DNA of 11,967 bases, taken from NCBI GenBank assembly GCA_017469605.1, contig JAFUGB010000211.1, forward strand, positions 1 through 11,967, in the 5' to 3' direction. The notes beneath the pieces were generated by a model. That model saw nothing but the letters and a program-made list of their open reading frames with translations. It had not been told where the DNA came from and searched no databases. The position numbers were made by a program, and so were the translations under genes. Shown here one piece after another: positions 1 through 6,828 of this stretch. The first letter of the stretch is position 1, and every line of letters starts with the position of its first letter. This DNA is from Clostridia bacterium. GTDB taxonomy: Bacteria > Bacillota > Clostridia > Christensenellales > Aristaeellaceae.

Positions 1-615
1 CCCGGCGCCGCCCGAGGCGATCACCGGCACGCTGACGGCGTCACACACAGCGGACAGCATTTCCAGATCAAAGCCGCCCTTGACCCCATCGGTATCAATG
101 GAATTAACCACGATTTCCCCCGCTCCCATGGACACACAGCGTTTGATCCATCCAATGGCTTCCATCCCGGTATCCTCCCGGCCGCCCTTGGAGAACACAT
201 GAAACGCGCCATCCACGCGCTTGATATCGGCGGAGAGCACCACGCACTGGTTACCGTACCGGCGGGCGGCCTCCCGCACCAGATCGGGATTGCGGATGGC
301 GCCGCTGTTAACGCTTACTTTGTCCGCGCCACATTTAAGCACCCGGTCAAAATCCTCCAGCGTATTGATGCCGCCGCCCACAGTAAGCGGAATGAACACC
401 GTGGACGCCGTCTCCGCCAGGATATCGGTAAACAAGGCCCGGCCTTCGGCCGAAGCCGTGATATCATAAAACACCAGCTCATCCGCGCCGTGTTCGGAAT
501 AATACCGGGCCAGCGCCACCGGGGAATTGACATCGGCCAAATCCTTAAAATTGACGCCCTTGACCACCCGGCCATCCCGCACATCCAGGCAGGGAATGAT
601 CCTTTTTGTAATCAT
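1..615 (-). CDS. hisF: Imidazole glycerol phosphate synthase, cyclase subunit HisF (3' end off window)
   Basis: HisF is the (beta/alpha)8-barrel cyclase half of IGP synthase. It uses ammonia delivered by HisH to convert PRFAR into imidazole glycerol phosphate and AICAR in the cytoplasm. The open frame runs without a stop from the ATG at 615 to the window edge, giving 205 codons of a usual length near 250. Visible marks are the N-terminal IPCLDV with Asp11 (first catalytic acid), the GGGI phosphate-binding turn, SADIKRVDG carrying the second catalytic acid, the NSIDTDG strand, and PVIASGGAG at the cut end. The start overlaps the hisA stop as ATGA, so translation is probably coupled. The C-terminal portion, and probably hisI/hisE, lie beyond the left edge. 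Identification is secure; only the end is missing. Confidence 0.97.
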   Translation of the reverse strand, partial: MITKRIIPCLDVRDGRVVKGVNFKDLADVNSPVALARYYSEHGADELVFYDITASAEGRALFTDILAETASTVFIPLTVGGGINTLEDFDRVLKCGADKVSVNSGAIRNPDLVREAARRYGNQCVVLSADIKRVDGAFHVFSKGGREDTGMEAIGWIKRCVSMGAGEIVVNSIDTDGVKGGFDLEMLSAVCDAVSVPVIASGGAG

Positions 616-1328
616 CTTGCCGCTACCTCAATCGCTTCTTTCAGGTTGACTGCGCCGGTATAGAGCGCTTTGCCCAGGATGGCGCCATATAATTCCATCT
701 CCCGGAGCGCGCGCACATCATCCAGCGTGGATACGCCGCCCGAGGCGATAAAATTCATGGGATAATCCTTGGACAGCCTGCGGTACAGTTCCCGGTTGGC
801 GCCCTGCATGGCGCCGTCCCGGGATATATCGGTGCAGATCACAGTATCCACGCCGATCCGCGCCAGCTCGGCGCAGAAGCCGTCCAGTGTATCCCGGCTG
901 GTTTCCCGCCAGCCCTTGATGGCCACCAGCCCGTCCTTCACATCCACGCCCACAGCCACGCGCGGGCCATAGCGCGTCACGGCATCCCGGAGGAAGGCGC
1001 GGTCGGTCACCGCCGCCGTACCCAAAATAACGCGATAGGCCCCGGCCTCCAGGTATTGATCGATTACACCGCGGTCACGGATGCCGCCGCCGATCTCCAC
1101 CTGCAGGCCGCTTTCCCGCATGACTGCCGCCACGGTGTCAAAATTGGGCGTACCGCCGTCCCGGGCGCCCTCCAAATCCACCATATGCAGGTATTCGGCG
1201 CCTGCCGCCTTAAAGCGCCGGGCGACCGACACAGGATCATCGCTGTATACCGTCATCTGGGCGTAATCGCCCTTGAGCAGGCGCACCGCCTTGCCCTGTA
1301 CCAGGTCAATGGCCGGAAATAGCTTCAT
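612..1328 (-). CDS. hisA: Phosphoribosylformimino-AICAR-phosphate isomerase HisA
   Basis: HisA performs the Amadori isomerisation of ProFAR to PRFAR, the substrate of HisF/HisH. The protein is 238 residues, normal for the family, and is a half-barrel-duplicated (beta/alpha)8 enzyme like HisF. Catalytic Asp8 lies in FPAIDL and the second catalytic Asp129 in VGVDVKDG. The phosphate-binding turns EIGGGIR (near 79-84) and IASGGVS are present. The ATG at 1328 is chosen because GGAGG sits four bases upstream and the family begins Met-x-Leu-Phe-Pro-Ala-Ile-Asp. An upstream in-frame GTG at 1349 would add seven residues, overlap hisH, and swallow that ribosome site. The gap to the hisH stop is 10 bases, and the end overlaps the hisF start by four bases. 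Confidence 0.97.
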   Translation of the reverse strand: MKLFPAIDLVQGKAVRLLKGDYAQMTVYSDDPVSVARRFKAAGAEYLHMVDLEGARDGGTPNFDTVAAVMRESGLQVEIGGGIRDRGVIDQYLEAGAYRVILGTAAVTDRAFLRDAVTRYGPRVAVGVDVKDGLVAIKGWRETSRDTLDGFCAELARIGVDTVICTDISRDGAMQGANRELYRRLSKDYPMNFIASGGVSTLDDVRALREMELYGAILGKALYTGAVNLKEAIEVAAR

Positions 1329-1330
1329 GC

Positions 1331-1337
1331 TTCCTCC
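1331..1337 (-). promoter_or_regulatory. Ribosome binding site that sets the hisA start
   Basis: GGAGGAA lies between the hisH stop codon and the hisA ATG at 1328, with four bases between GGAGG and the ATG. It argues against the upstream in-frame GTG at 1349. Confidence 0.75.
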
Positions 1338-1338
1338 A

Positions 1339-1950
1339 TTATAAATCACAGAATGCCTTTAGAATGCGGATGCCCGCCTGGCCGCTTTTTTCGGGATGGA
1401 ACTGGCAGCCATATACATTGTCCCGCTGCACGGCGGCGGTGAGGGGCACGCCGTATTCGGCGGTGGCCACCGTATGCTCCGCGCACTCCGCCGCGTAATA
1501 GGAATGCACAAAGTACACACATTCGCCTTCCCTGACCTGGGCAAACAGCGGACAGCCGCTTTTTTCAAAACGCAGGGCGTTCCAGCCGATATGCGGGATT
1601 TTGAGCCCGGCGGGGATCACGCCGGCGATGGGCCGCACGCTGCCCGGGATCAGCCCCAGGCCGGCATGCTCGCCGTATTCATAGCTTTTATCAAACAGCA
1701 GCTGCATGCCCAGGCAGATCCCCAGCAGCGGCGTGCCGCGTGCGGCGGCCCGGCGGATCACCTGATCCAGGCCCAGCTCCCGCAATTTACGCGCGGCGTC
1801 TCCAAAGGCGCCCACCCCGGGCAGGATGATTTTTTCAGCGCGCAGGATCTCTTCGGGATCGCCCGTCACCCGGGCCTGCTCCCCGGCAAAACAAAAGGAG
1901 CTTTTAAGCGAAAACAGATTGCCAACGCCGTAATCCACAATGGTAATCAT
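1339..1950 (-). CDS. hisH: Imidazole glycerol phosphate synthase, glutaminase subunit HisH
   Basis: HisH is the class I glutamine amidotransferase half of IGP synthase. It hydrolyses glutamine and channels ammonia to HisF. The protein has 203 residues when started at the ATG at 1950. The catalytic triad is complete: Cys79 in GICLGMQLLF, His185 and Glu187 in CQFHPEKSG. The N-terminal IVDYGVGNL and the PGVGAFGD oxyanion loop (44-51) are typical. The ATG shares one base with the hisB TGA (TGATG), a coupled arrangement. A GTG at 1953 immediately before it could also be used and would add one residue. It is followed 10 bases later by hisA; separation from hisF by hisA is the usual order. Confidence 0.96.
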   Translation of the reverse strand: MITIVDYGVGNLFSLKSSFCFAGEQARVTGDPEEILRAEKIILPGVGAFGDAARKLRELGLDQVIRRAAARGTPLLGICLGMQLLFDKSYEYGEHAGLGLIPGSVRPIAGVIPAGLKIPHIGWNALRFEKSGCPLFAQVREGECVYFVHSYYAAECAEHTVATAEYGVPLTAAVQRDNVYGCQFHPEKSGQAGIRILKAFCDL

Positions 1951-2537
1951 CACAAGCTGCCTTTCGTGGAGGGGATTTCATCGGCCGCCGCGGCATCAAT
2001 GCGCACCGCCTGCCGCAGGGCGCGGCCGAAAGCCTTGAAAGCCGCCTCCAGGATATGATGGGAATTGGTGCCGTCCATCTGGCGGATATGCAGCGTAACG
2101 GATGCAGCGCGCACAAAGCCCCAAAAGAACTCTTCCCCCAGCTCGGTATCAAAATCGCCCACCTTCTGGGAGGGGATTTCCATGTGGTACCGCAGCATGG
2201 CCCGGCCGGAAAGGTCAACGGCGCACAGCACCAGCGTTTCATCCATGGGAAGCAGCATGCTGCCATAGCGGGTAATGCCGCGCTTATCTCCCAGCGCCTG
2301 CGCAAAAGCCTGCCCCAGCACGATGCCGATATCCTCCACGGTATGATGATAATCCACCTGTGTATCGCCCCGGCACTGCACGGTCAGATCAAACCGTCCA
2401 TGGCGTGCAAAGAGCGTCAGCATATGATCCAGGAAACCGCAGCCGGTATCGATCTGCGCTATGCCCGCTCCGTCAAGGTCCAGGCTCAGGCGGATGTCGG
2501 TTTCAGCCGTGGCGCGGCGGATTTCTGCCTTTCTCAT
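1950..2537 (-). CDS. hisB: Imidazoleglycerol-phosphate dehydratase HisB (monofunctional)
   Basis: HisB removes water from imidazole glycerol phosphate to give imidazole acetol phosphate, using two manganese ions per active site in a 24-mer assembly. At 195 residues it is the single-domain form, without the N-terminal histidinol-phosphatase of the enterobacterial fusion, so a separate phosphatase must exist elsewhere. Both metal-binding signatures are visible: DYHHTVED at 62-69 and NSHHILEAAFKAF at 158-170, together with GFLDHM at 34-39 and the C-terminal STKG at 190-193. The ATG overlaps the hisC stop as ATGA. A strong AAGGAGGT lies within the last codons of hisC, about six bases upstream of the ATG. 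The stop overlaps the hisH start by one base. Confidence 0.97.
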   Translation of the reverse strand: MRKAEIRRATAETDIRLSLDLDGAGIAQIDTGCGFLDHMLTLFARHGRFDLTVQCRGDTQVDYHHTVEDIGIVLGQAFAQALGDKRGITRYGSMLLPMDETLVLCAVDLSGRAMLRYHMEIPSQKVGDFDTELGEEFFWGFVRAASVTLHIRQMDGTNSHHILEAAFKAFGRALRQAVRIDAAAADEIPSTKGSL

Positions 2538-3601
2538 GCTTGTACCTCCTTCAGGATCTCCCCAATGTGATCAACGAGCGCCTGCATCTGCTGTCGGGTG
2601 CCCACGGTAATGCGCACATGCGCCGCCGTGCGGGGCGCGCTGAAATACCGCACCAGGATCCCCCGGGCCTTCAGTTTTTTATACAGCGCCTCGCCGGTCA
2701 ATGCCGGATGGGCGGCAAACAGGAAGTTGGCGCTGGAATCCAGCACCGAAAAGCCCATGGCCCGCAGCCGCTCTGCCGTCCACTGCCGGTTTTCCATGAT
2801 AACCCGGCAGTTTTCCATATACCATTCGTCCTCATCCAGCACGGCGGCGCCGGCGGCCAGGCTCATGCGGTTCACATTATAGGGATTAAGGCTGCACCGG
2901 ATAGCGTCCAGCTCAGCGATAAGCGCGGCGTTTCCAATGGCAAAGCCCAGGCGGGCGCCGGCCAGGGATCGGGATTTGGAAAAGGTCTGCACGACGATCA
3001 GGTTATCATACTTTGCGATCAGCGGCACGCAGCTTTCCGCGCCAAAATCCACGTAGGCTTCATCCACCACCACCAGGCGGTTTGGGTCAGCGGCGATCAT
3101 GTCCTCCAGTGTATCGCGCCGCAGCGCCAGACTGGTGGGCGCGTTGGGGTTGGCCAGGATCAGCGCCCCGGCGGTTTTTTTGCAGGCTTCCACATCCACC
3201 GAAAAATCGGCCTTCAGCGAGATCTCGGTATATGGAATATGGTAGAGCCGGCAGAGCACCGGGTAAAAGCCGTAGGTCACATCGCAGAAGGCCACGGGAT
3301 GGGCTTCATCGCCATAGGCCAGCATGATGAAGTTCAGCGCTTCATCCGAGCCGTTGGTCAGCAGCACATTTTCCGGCGCAACACCATAGCGCGCGGCCAG
3401 GCGCTCCCGCACGGCGCGGCACTCAGGATCGGAATACAGATTGCATTTGCCGGCCTGCTCCGCCGCGGCTTGCGCCACCCCGGGCGCGGGCCCAAAGGGG
3501 CTTTCATTGGTATTGAGCTTGATATACTGCATATCCTGGGGCTGTTCCCCGGGAACATAGGGGCTGATATGCGCATGCTTTGGGCTGAGGAAGCGGCTCA
3601 T
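2534..3601 (-). CDS. hisC: Histidinol-phosphate aminotransferase HisC
   Basis: HisC is a PLP-dependent class I/II fold-type I aminotransferase that transfers the amino group of glutamate to imidazole acetol phosphate, giving histidinol phosphate. The 355-residue length is normal. The lysine expected to bind PLP is Lys209 in QTFSKSRSLAG. Cofactor contacts are Asn153 in NPNAPTS, Asp180 and Tyr183 in VVVDEAYVDF, and Arg217 in GARLGF. The substrate-side LNTNESP motif is near 29-35. NPNAPT replaces the commoner NPNNPT, a minor variation. The gene follows hisD after two bases; GGGGAGGG, made from the last hisD codons, serves as the ribosome site. The end overlaps hisB by four bases. Phenylalanine or tyrosine transamination is a possible side activity, but the operon setting argues for histidine. 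Confidence 0.96.
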   Translation of the reverse strand: MSRFLSPKHAHISPYVPGEQPQDMQYIKLNTNESPFGPAPGVAQAAAEQAGKCNLYSDPECRAVRERLAARYGVAPENVLLTNGSDEALNFIMLAYGDEAHPVAFCDVTYGFYPVLCRLYHIPYTEISLKADFSVDVEACKKTAGALILANPNAPTSLALRRDTLEDMIAADPNRLVVVDEAYVDFGAESCVPLIAKYDNLIVVQTFSKSRSLAGARLGFAIGNAALIAELDAIRCSLNPYNVNRMSLAAGAAVLDEDEWYMENCRVIMENRQWTAERLRAMGFSVLDSSANFLFAAHPALTGEALYKKLKARGILVRYFSAPRTAAHVRITVGTRQQMQALVDHIGEILKEVQA

Positions 3602-3603
3602 GG

Positions 3604-4881
3604 TTATCCCTCCCCCTCCAGGCGGCTGAGCACGCTGCGGGCATGGGCTTCCAATCCCTCCGCCCGGGCAAAGCGCGCCACATCCTGGCCCACCTTTCCC
3701 AGCGCTTCAGCGGTGTAATAAGAAAACTGCGTTTTTTTCACAAAATCATCCACCGAAAGCGGGCTGGAAAAGCGCGCTGTGCCGCTGGTGGGCAGGGTAT
3801 GATTGGGGCCGGAGAAGTAATCGCCCAGCGCTTCGGGACAGGAACGGCCCATGAACACGCTGCCGGCGTTTTTGACCCGATCCAGCCAGTCAAAGGGCTG
3901 ATCAAGGCACAATTCCAAATGCTCGGGCGCGATGGTATTGGCCACGTCGATGGCCTGGGCAATGCTTTCGCACACGATGATTTTGCTGTAGCCTTCGATG
4001 GAAGCCCGGGCAATCTCCTGCCGCGGCAACACCTCCAGCTGTTTTTCGATCTCGGCCGCCACGGCCTGGGCCAGCAGCTGGGAATCAGTCACCAGCACGG
4101 CGGCAGCCATTTTATCGTGTTCAGCCTGGCTCAGCATATCGGCCGCCACATGGCGGGGGTTGCTGGCGCCATCGGCCACGATCAGGATTTCGCTGGGGCC
4201 GGCGATCATATCAATGGACACTTGTCCAAACACCTGCTTTTTTGCCTCGGCTACAAAGGCGTTTCCCGGGCCCACGATCTTATCCACCCGGGGAATTGTT
4301 TGGGTGCCGTAAGCCAGGGCAGCGACAGCCTGGGCGCCGCCTGTTTTGAATACCCGATCCACGCCGGCCACCTGGGCGGCGGCCAGGATCACGGGATTGA
4401 CCACGCCGTTCTTGGCGGGGGTGGTGATCACAAGCTCTTTGCATCCGGCCAGCTTGGCGGGAATGGCATCCATCAGCACGGTGGAGGGATAAGCCGCCGT
4501 ACCGCCCGGAACATACAGACCCACCTTTTCAATGGGGATCACCTTTTGCCCCAGCACGACGCCGTTCTTTTCGCTGATAACAAAGCTGCTGCGCACCTGA
4601 TGCTTATGGAAATCCCGGATATTCTCCGCGGCCTGGCGCATGATATCCAGCAGCTCGGGATCCACGCTTTCCAGCGCCTGCCGGTATTCCTCAGGCGTTA
4701 CCTCCAAATTTTCCGGCGCTCCGCCGTCAAACCTTTCCGCGTATTCCCGCAGAGCGGCGTCGCCGTTCCGCCGCACATGATCCACGATATCGCTGACGAT
4801 GCCGGCCACGTCGGTTTTGATCTCCCCGCGAAAGAATATCTGTTCATCGGGAATTTCGCCATAGCGCATGATTTTGATCAT
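3604..4881 (-). CDS. hisD: Histidinol dehydrogenase HisD
   Basis: HisD carries out the last two steps, oxidising L-histidinol through the aldehyde to L-histidine with two NAD+ and one zinc per subunit. The protein is 425 residues, as expected. Zinc and catalytic positions are all recognisable: Gln252 and His255 in SQAEHDKMA, the Glu320-His321 pair in APEHLEL, Asp354 in LGDYFSGPNH, and His413 in LEAHARS. The glycine-rich YVPGGTAAYPS at 123-133 and the KIVGPGN stretch near 201-207 are typical. The ATG at 4881 overlaps the hisG stop by four bases (ATGA), with AGGAGG about seven bases upstream inside hisG. hisC follows after two bases. Confidence 0.97.
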   Translation of the reverse strand: MIKIMRYGEIPDEQIFFRGEIKTDVAGIVSDIVDHVRRNGDAALREYAERFDGGAPENLEVTPEEYRQALESVDPELLDIMRQAAENIRDFHKHQVRSSFVISEKNGVVLGQKVIPIEKVGLYVPGGTAAYPSTVLMDAIPAKLAGCKELVITTPAKNGVVNPVILAAAQVAGVDRVFKTGGAQAVAALAYGTQTIPRVDKIVGPGNAFVAEAKKQVFGQVSIDMIAGPSEILIVADGASNPRHVAADMLSQAEHDKMAAAVLVTDSQLLAQAVAAEIEKQLEVLPRQEIARASIEGYSKIIVCESIAQAIDVANTIAPEHLELCLDQPFDWLDRVKNAGSVFMGRSCPEALGDYFSGPNHTLPTSGTARFSSPLSVDDFVKKTQFSYYTAEALGKVGQDVARFARAEGLEAHARSVLSRLEGEG

Positions 4882-5510
4882 AGGTCCGCCTCCTGCACCA
4901 GTTTTTCCATGGCCGCGCTGATGGCGGCAATCTCCGGGTTTTTGAATTTATAGCTCACCTGATTGGCGATGAGCCGGGCGCTAATGGGAACGATGGTTTC
5001 CAGGGGCGCCAGATGATTTTCCAGCAGCGTTTTGCCCGTTTCCACAATATCCACGATCACATCGGACAAGCCCAGCAGCGGCGCCAGTTCAATGGAACCA
5101 TTCAAGTGAATGATATCAATTTCACGGCTGAGGGAGGAATAATAGCCCCGGGCGATATTGGGAAACTTGGTGGCCACTCGCAGGGGCCGGGAAACATCGT
5201 CCTCAAAATTCGCCGGCCCCGCCACGCACATGCGGCAGCGGCCCATATTCAGGTCCAGCAGTTCATAGATATCGGGCTTATACTCCAGCAGGATATCCTT
5301 GCCCGCCACGCCCAGATCGGCCGCGCCGCGCTCCACATAGATGGCCACATCCGAGGGCTTGACCCAGAAATAGCTGACCCCGGCTTCGGGGCTCTCAAAG
5401 ATCAGCTTGCGGTTCTTTTCCCGGATGGCGGGACAACCGTAGCCTGCCTTTTCAAACAGGGCATATACGCCTTCGCCCAGGCGTCCCTTGGGCAGCGCAA
5501 TATTGAGCAT
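4878..5510 (-). CDS. hisG: ATP phosphoribosyltransferase, short-form catalytic subunit HisG
   Basis: HisG condenses ATP with PRPP, the committed and feedback-regulated step of histidine synthesis. At 210 residues it is the short form, which lacks the C-terminal ACT-like regulatory domain and needs HisZ as partner; hisZ is directly upstream. Visible features are the N-terminal IALPKGRL, the periplasmic-binding-protein-like DLGVAGKDILLE near 66-76, and the PRPP-binding loop VDIVETGKTL at 153-162. The ATG at 5510 is chosen because GGGAGGT ends ten bases before it. An in-frame GTG at 5522 would overlap that ribosome site and the hisZ stop. It lies four bases from hisZ and overlaps hisD by four bases. 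Confidence 0.95.
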   Translation of the reverse strand: MLNIALPKGRLGEGVYALFEKAGYGCPAIREKNRKLIFESPEAGVSYFWVKPSDVAIYVERGAADLGVAGKDILLEYKPDIYELLDLNMGRCRMCVAGPANFEDDVSRPLRVATKFPNIARGYYSSLSREIDIIHLNGSIELAPLLGLSDVIVDIVETGKTLLENHLAPLETIVPISARLIANQVSYKFKNPEIAAISAAMEKLVQEADL

Positions 5511-5514
5511 ATTT

Positions 5515-6606
5515 TCAGGCACCTCCCATCCGGATCACGCGGCCATACCGGCCCCGGTCTTCCTCCCGCTGCACCCGCACCGTCAGCCCCTGAGCACGAA
5601 GCGCCCTTGCCCGCGCCATCACATCGGCAGGTTCACTGGCATCGCCATAGAGCAGCAGCACATCGGCATCCAGCCCGCGCGCCGCGTCCGGAAGCTGGCT
5701 GAGCAGGTCCAGATACACGGCAAACCCGATGGCACCGGCATTTTTGCCCAGCTTCTTCACCAAATTGTCATAGCGGCCGCCGGACAGGATACCGGTATGA
5801 AGCCCGGGCACATAGCCGCGGAACACCAGGCCGTTATAATAGCTGAGATCCTGCAGGATGGAAAAGTCCAGATGGACAGTCACGCCCTCCTGGGGTTCCA
5901 GCAAGCCGCACAGGGCAGACAGTTCATCAGCCGCCAGGCGCATGGCATCGTTCAGGCAAAGGCTTCGCAGGCGGGGCAGCAGCTGGCTTGCCGGGCCGTA
6001 CAGCCGGGCAAGCTCCTGCCATACGACAGCGGCCGCATGGGCAATGCCCTGCCTTTCGCAAAGTTGCCGCAGGCTATGCCCGTTCTTTTCATGCAGGAAA
6101 GCCAGCAGCTGCCGGCGCGTAACCGCGTCGGCGCCGGTATCGGCCAGCAGCCCGTTCAGGAAGCCGACCGAGGCGATATCCAAAATAGCCCGGTCAGAGA
6201 TACGGCGCAGGCTTTGGGCGGCCAGCGTCAGCACCTCCAGCTGGGTATATCGATCGATTGCGCCGATGCATTCCAGCCCGGCCTGGGGAATTTCCCGGAA
6301 TTCATGGGAGGAACCGGTATCACGGTACACTTTTTCATGATAGCAGATTTTCTGCTGCCCGCCCCGGTAATTCTTGATCACCGAAAGCGTCACGTCAGGT
6401 TTGAGCGCCATCAGTCGGCCATCGGTATCGGTGAATGTAAGGATATTGCCGCCGGTAACAAAGCTCCGGTTTTCCAAATACAGGTCATAGGGCTCAAATT
6501 TGCTCATTTTATAGGGCCTGTATCCGCAGGATATATACAGCTCCCGAAGGGAGTGCTCCATGGCCTCGCCGCGCTCAAACAGTCCCTTTTTATTATCCGT
6601 GCCCAT
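5515..6606 (-). CDS. hisZ: ATP phosphoribosyltransferase regulatory subunit HisZ
   Basis: HisZ is a catalytically dead paralogue of the histidyl-tRNA synthetase core. It assembles with short HisG into a hetero-octamer and carries the histidine feedback site. The 363-residue protein shows class II synthetase landmarks: LKPDVTLSV (68-76), a motif-2-like KVYRDTGSSHEFREIPQAG (92-110) and SGGRYDNL (275-282). The HisRS segment usually reading VRGLDYY appears as LQDLSYY (251-257), so the catalytic arginine position is Gln252, as expected for a non-aminoacylating protein. Residues from about 311 form a short alpha/beta tail (DADVLLLYGD) instead of a full anticodon-binding domain. The ATG at 6606 has AAGGAG five bases upstream; an internal Met16 is a weaker alternative. 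It is the first gene of the his operon. Confidence 0.93.
   Translation of the reverse strand: MGTDNKKGLFERGEAMEHSLRELYISCGYRPYKMSKFEPYDLYLENRSFVTGGNILTFTDTDGRLMALKPDVTLSVIKNYRGGQQKICYHEKVYRDTGSSHEFREIPQAGLECIGAIDRYTQLEVLTLAAQSLRRISDRAILDIASVGFLNGLLADTGADAVTRRQLLAFLHEKNGHSLRQLCERQGIAHAAAVVWQELARLYGPASQLLPRLRSLCLNDAMRLAADELSALCGLLEPQEGVTVHLDFSILQDLSYYNGLVFRGYVPGLHTGILSGGRYDNLVKKLGKNAGAIGFAVYLDLLSQLPDAARGLDADVLLLYGDASEPADVMARARALRAQGLTVRVQREEDRGRYGRVIRMGGA
5521..5527 (-). promoter_or_regulatory. Ribosome binding site that sets the hisG start
   Basis: GGGAGGT lies inside the last codons of hisZ, ten bases before the ATG at 5510. It overlaps the alternative GTG at 5522, which is therefore unlikely to be the start. 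Confidence 0.7.
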
Positions 6607-6710
6607 GGGTGCTCCTTTGCTTACAAGAATATAAGGTTATACAGTTTTATTTTACTATATACCGGAAATGCGTGCTGGATTGTTATTGTATTCTTTTTAT
6701 TTTTGCGACA
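6607..6710 (-). promoter_or_regulatory. AT-rich leader upstream of hisZ, probable his operon promoter region
   Basis: This stretch between the candidate terminator and hisZ is strikingly AT-rich against the GC-rich genes. It contains -10-like hexamers on the minus strand: TACAAT at 6690-6685, TATAGT at 6659-6654 and TATAAC at 6641-6636. None has a convincing TTGACA-like -35 at 16-18 bases, so no single promoter can be named. I see no T-box (no AGGGTGGNACCGCG-like element), no His-codon-rich leader peptide and no attenuator hairpin. The placement as promoter rests on position and composition only. Confidence 0.35.
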
Positions 6711-6744
6711 GGAAAAGGCCGTCCCATGCCTAAGCCGGGACAGC
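6711..6744 (-). terminator. Candidate Rho-independent terminator
   Basis: On the minus strand GCTGTCCCG (6744-6736) pairs with TGGGACGGC (6726-6718) as nine pairs, two of them G-U, around a nine-base loop. It is followed by CTTTTCC. The T tract is short, so it would be a weak terminator. It lies downstream of the lysS/adhesin-fragment block and upstream of the AT-rich his leader, where a terminator for the greA-lysS unit would be expected. Confidence 0.4.
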
Positions 6745-6828
6745 TTTACGCGCAGTATGCGCTTCCGTCATAAATTGTGCGCTTTTTTCGATGGGCGCCG
6801 CCTTAAATTCAGGTTTACGAGGAGCATG

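Noticed and set aside
2360..3718. Long plus-strand open frame (about 450 codons)
   Set aside because: It is the antisense shadow of hisB, hisC and the end of hisD. The product is His/Gly/Gln-rich with no recognisable domain, and the opposite strand encodes complete, motif-bearing enzymes.
3643..4953. Long plus-strand open frame (about 436 codons)
   Set aside because: It is fully antisense to hisD and shows composition typical of the complement of a GC-rich gene, with no family signature.
6750..6762. Perfect short inverted repeat GCGCA-GTA-TGCGC
   Set aside because: The five-base stem has no T tract on either strand, so it is not a terminator. It is too short to call an operator without a known regulator.
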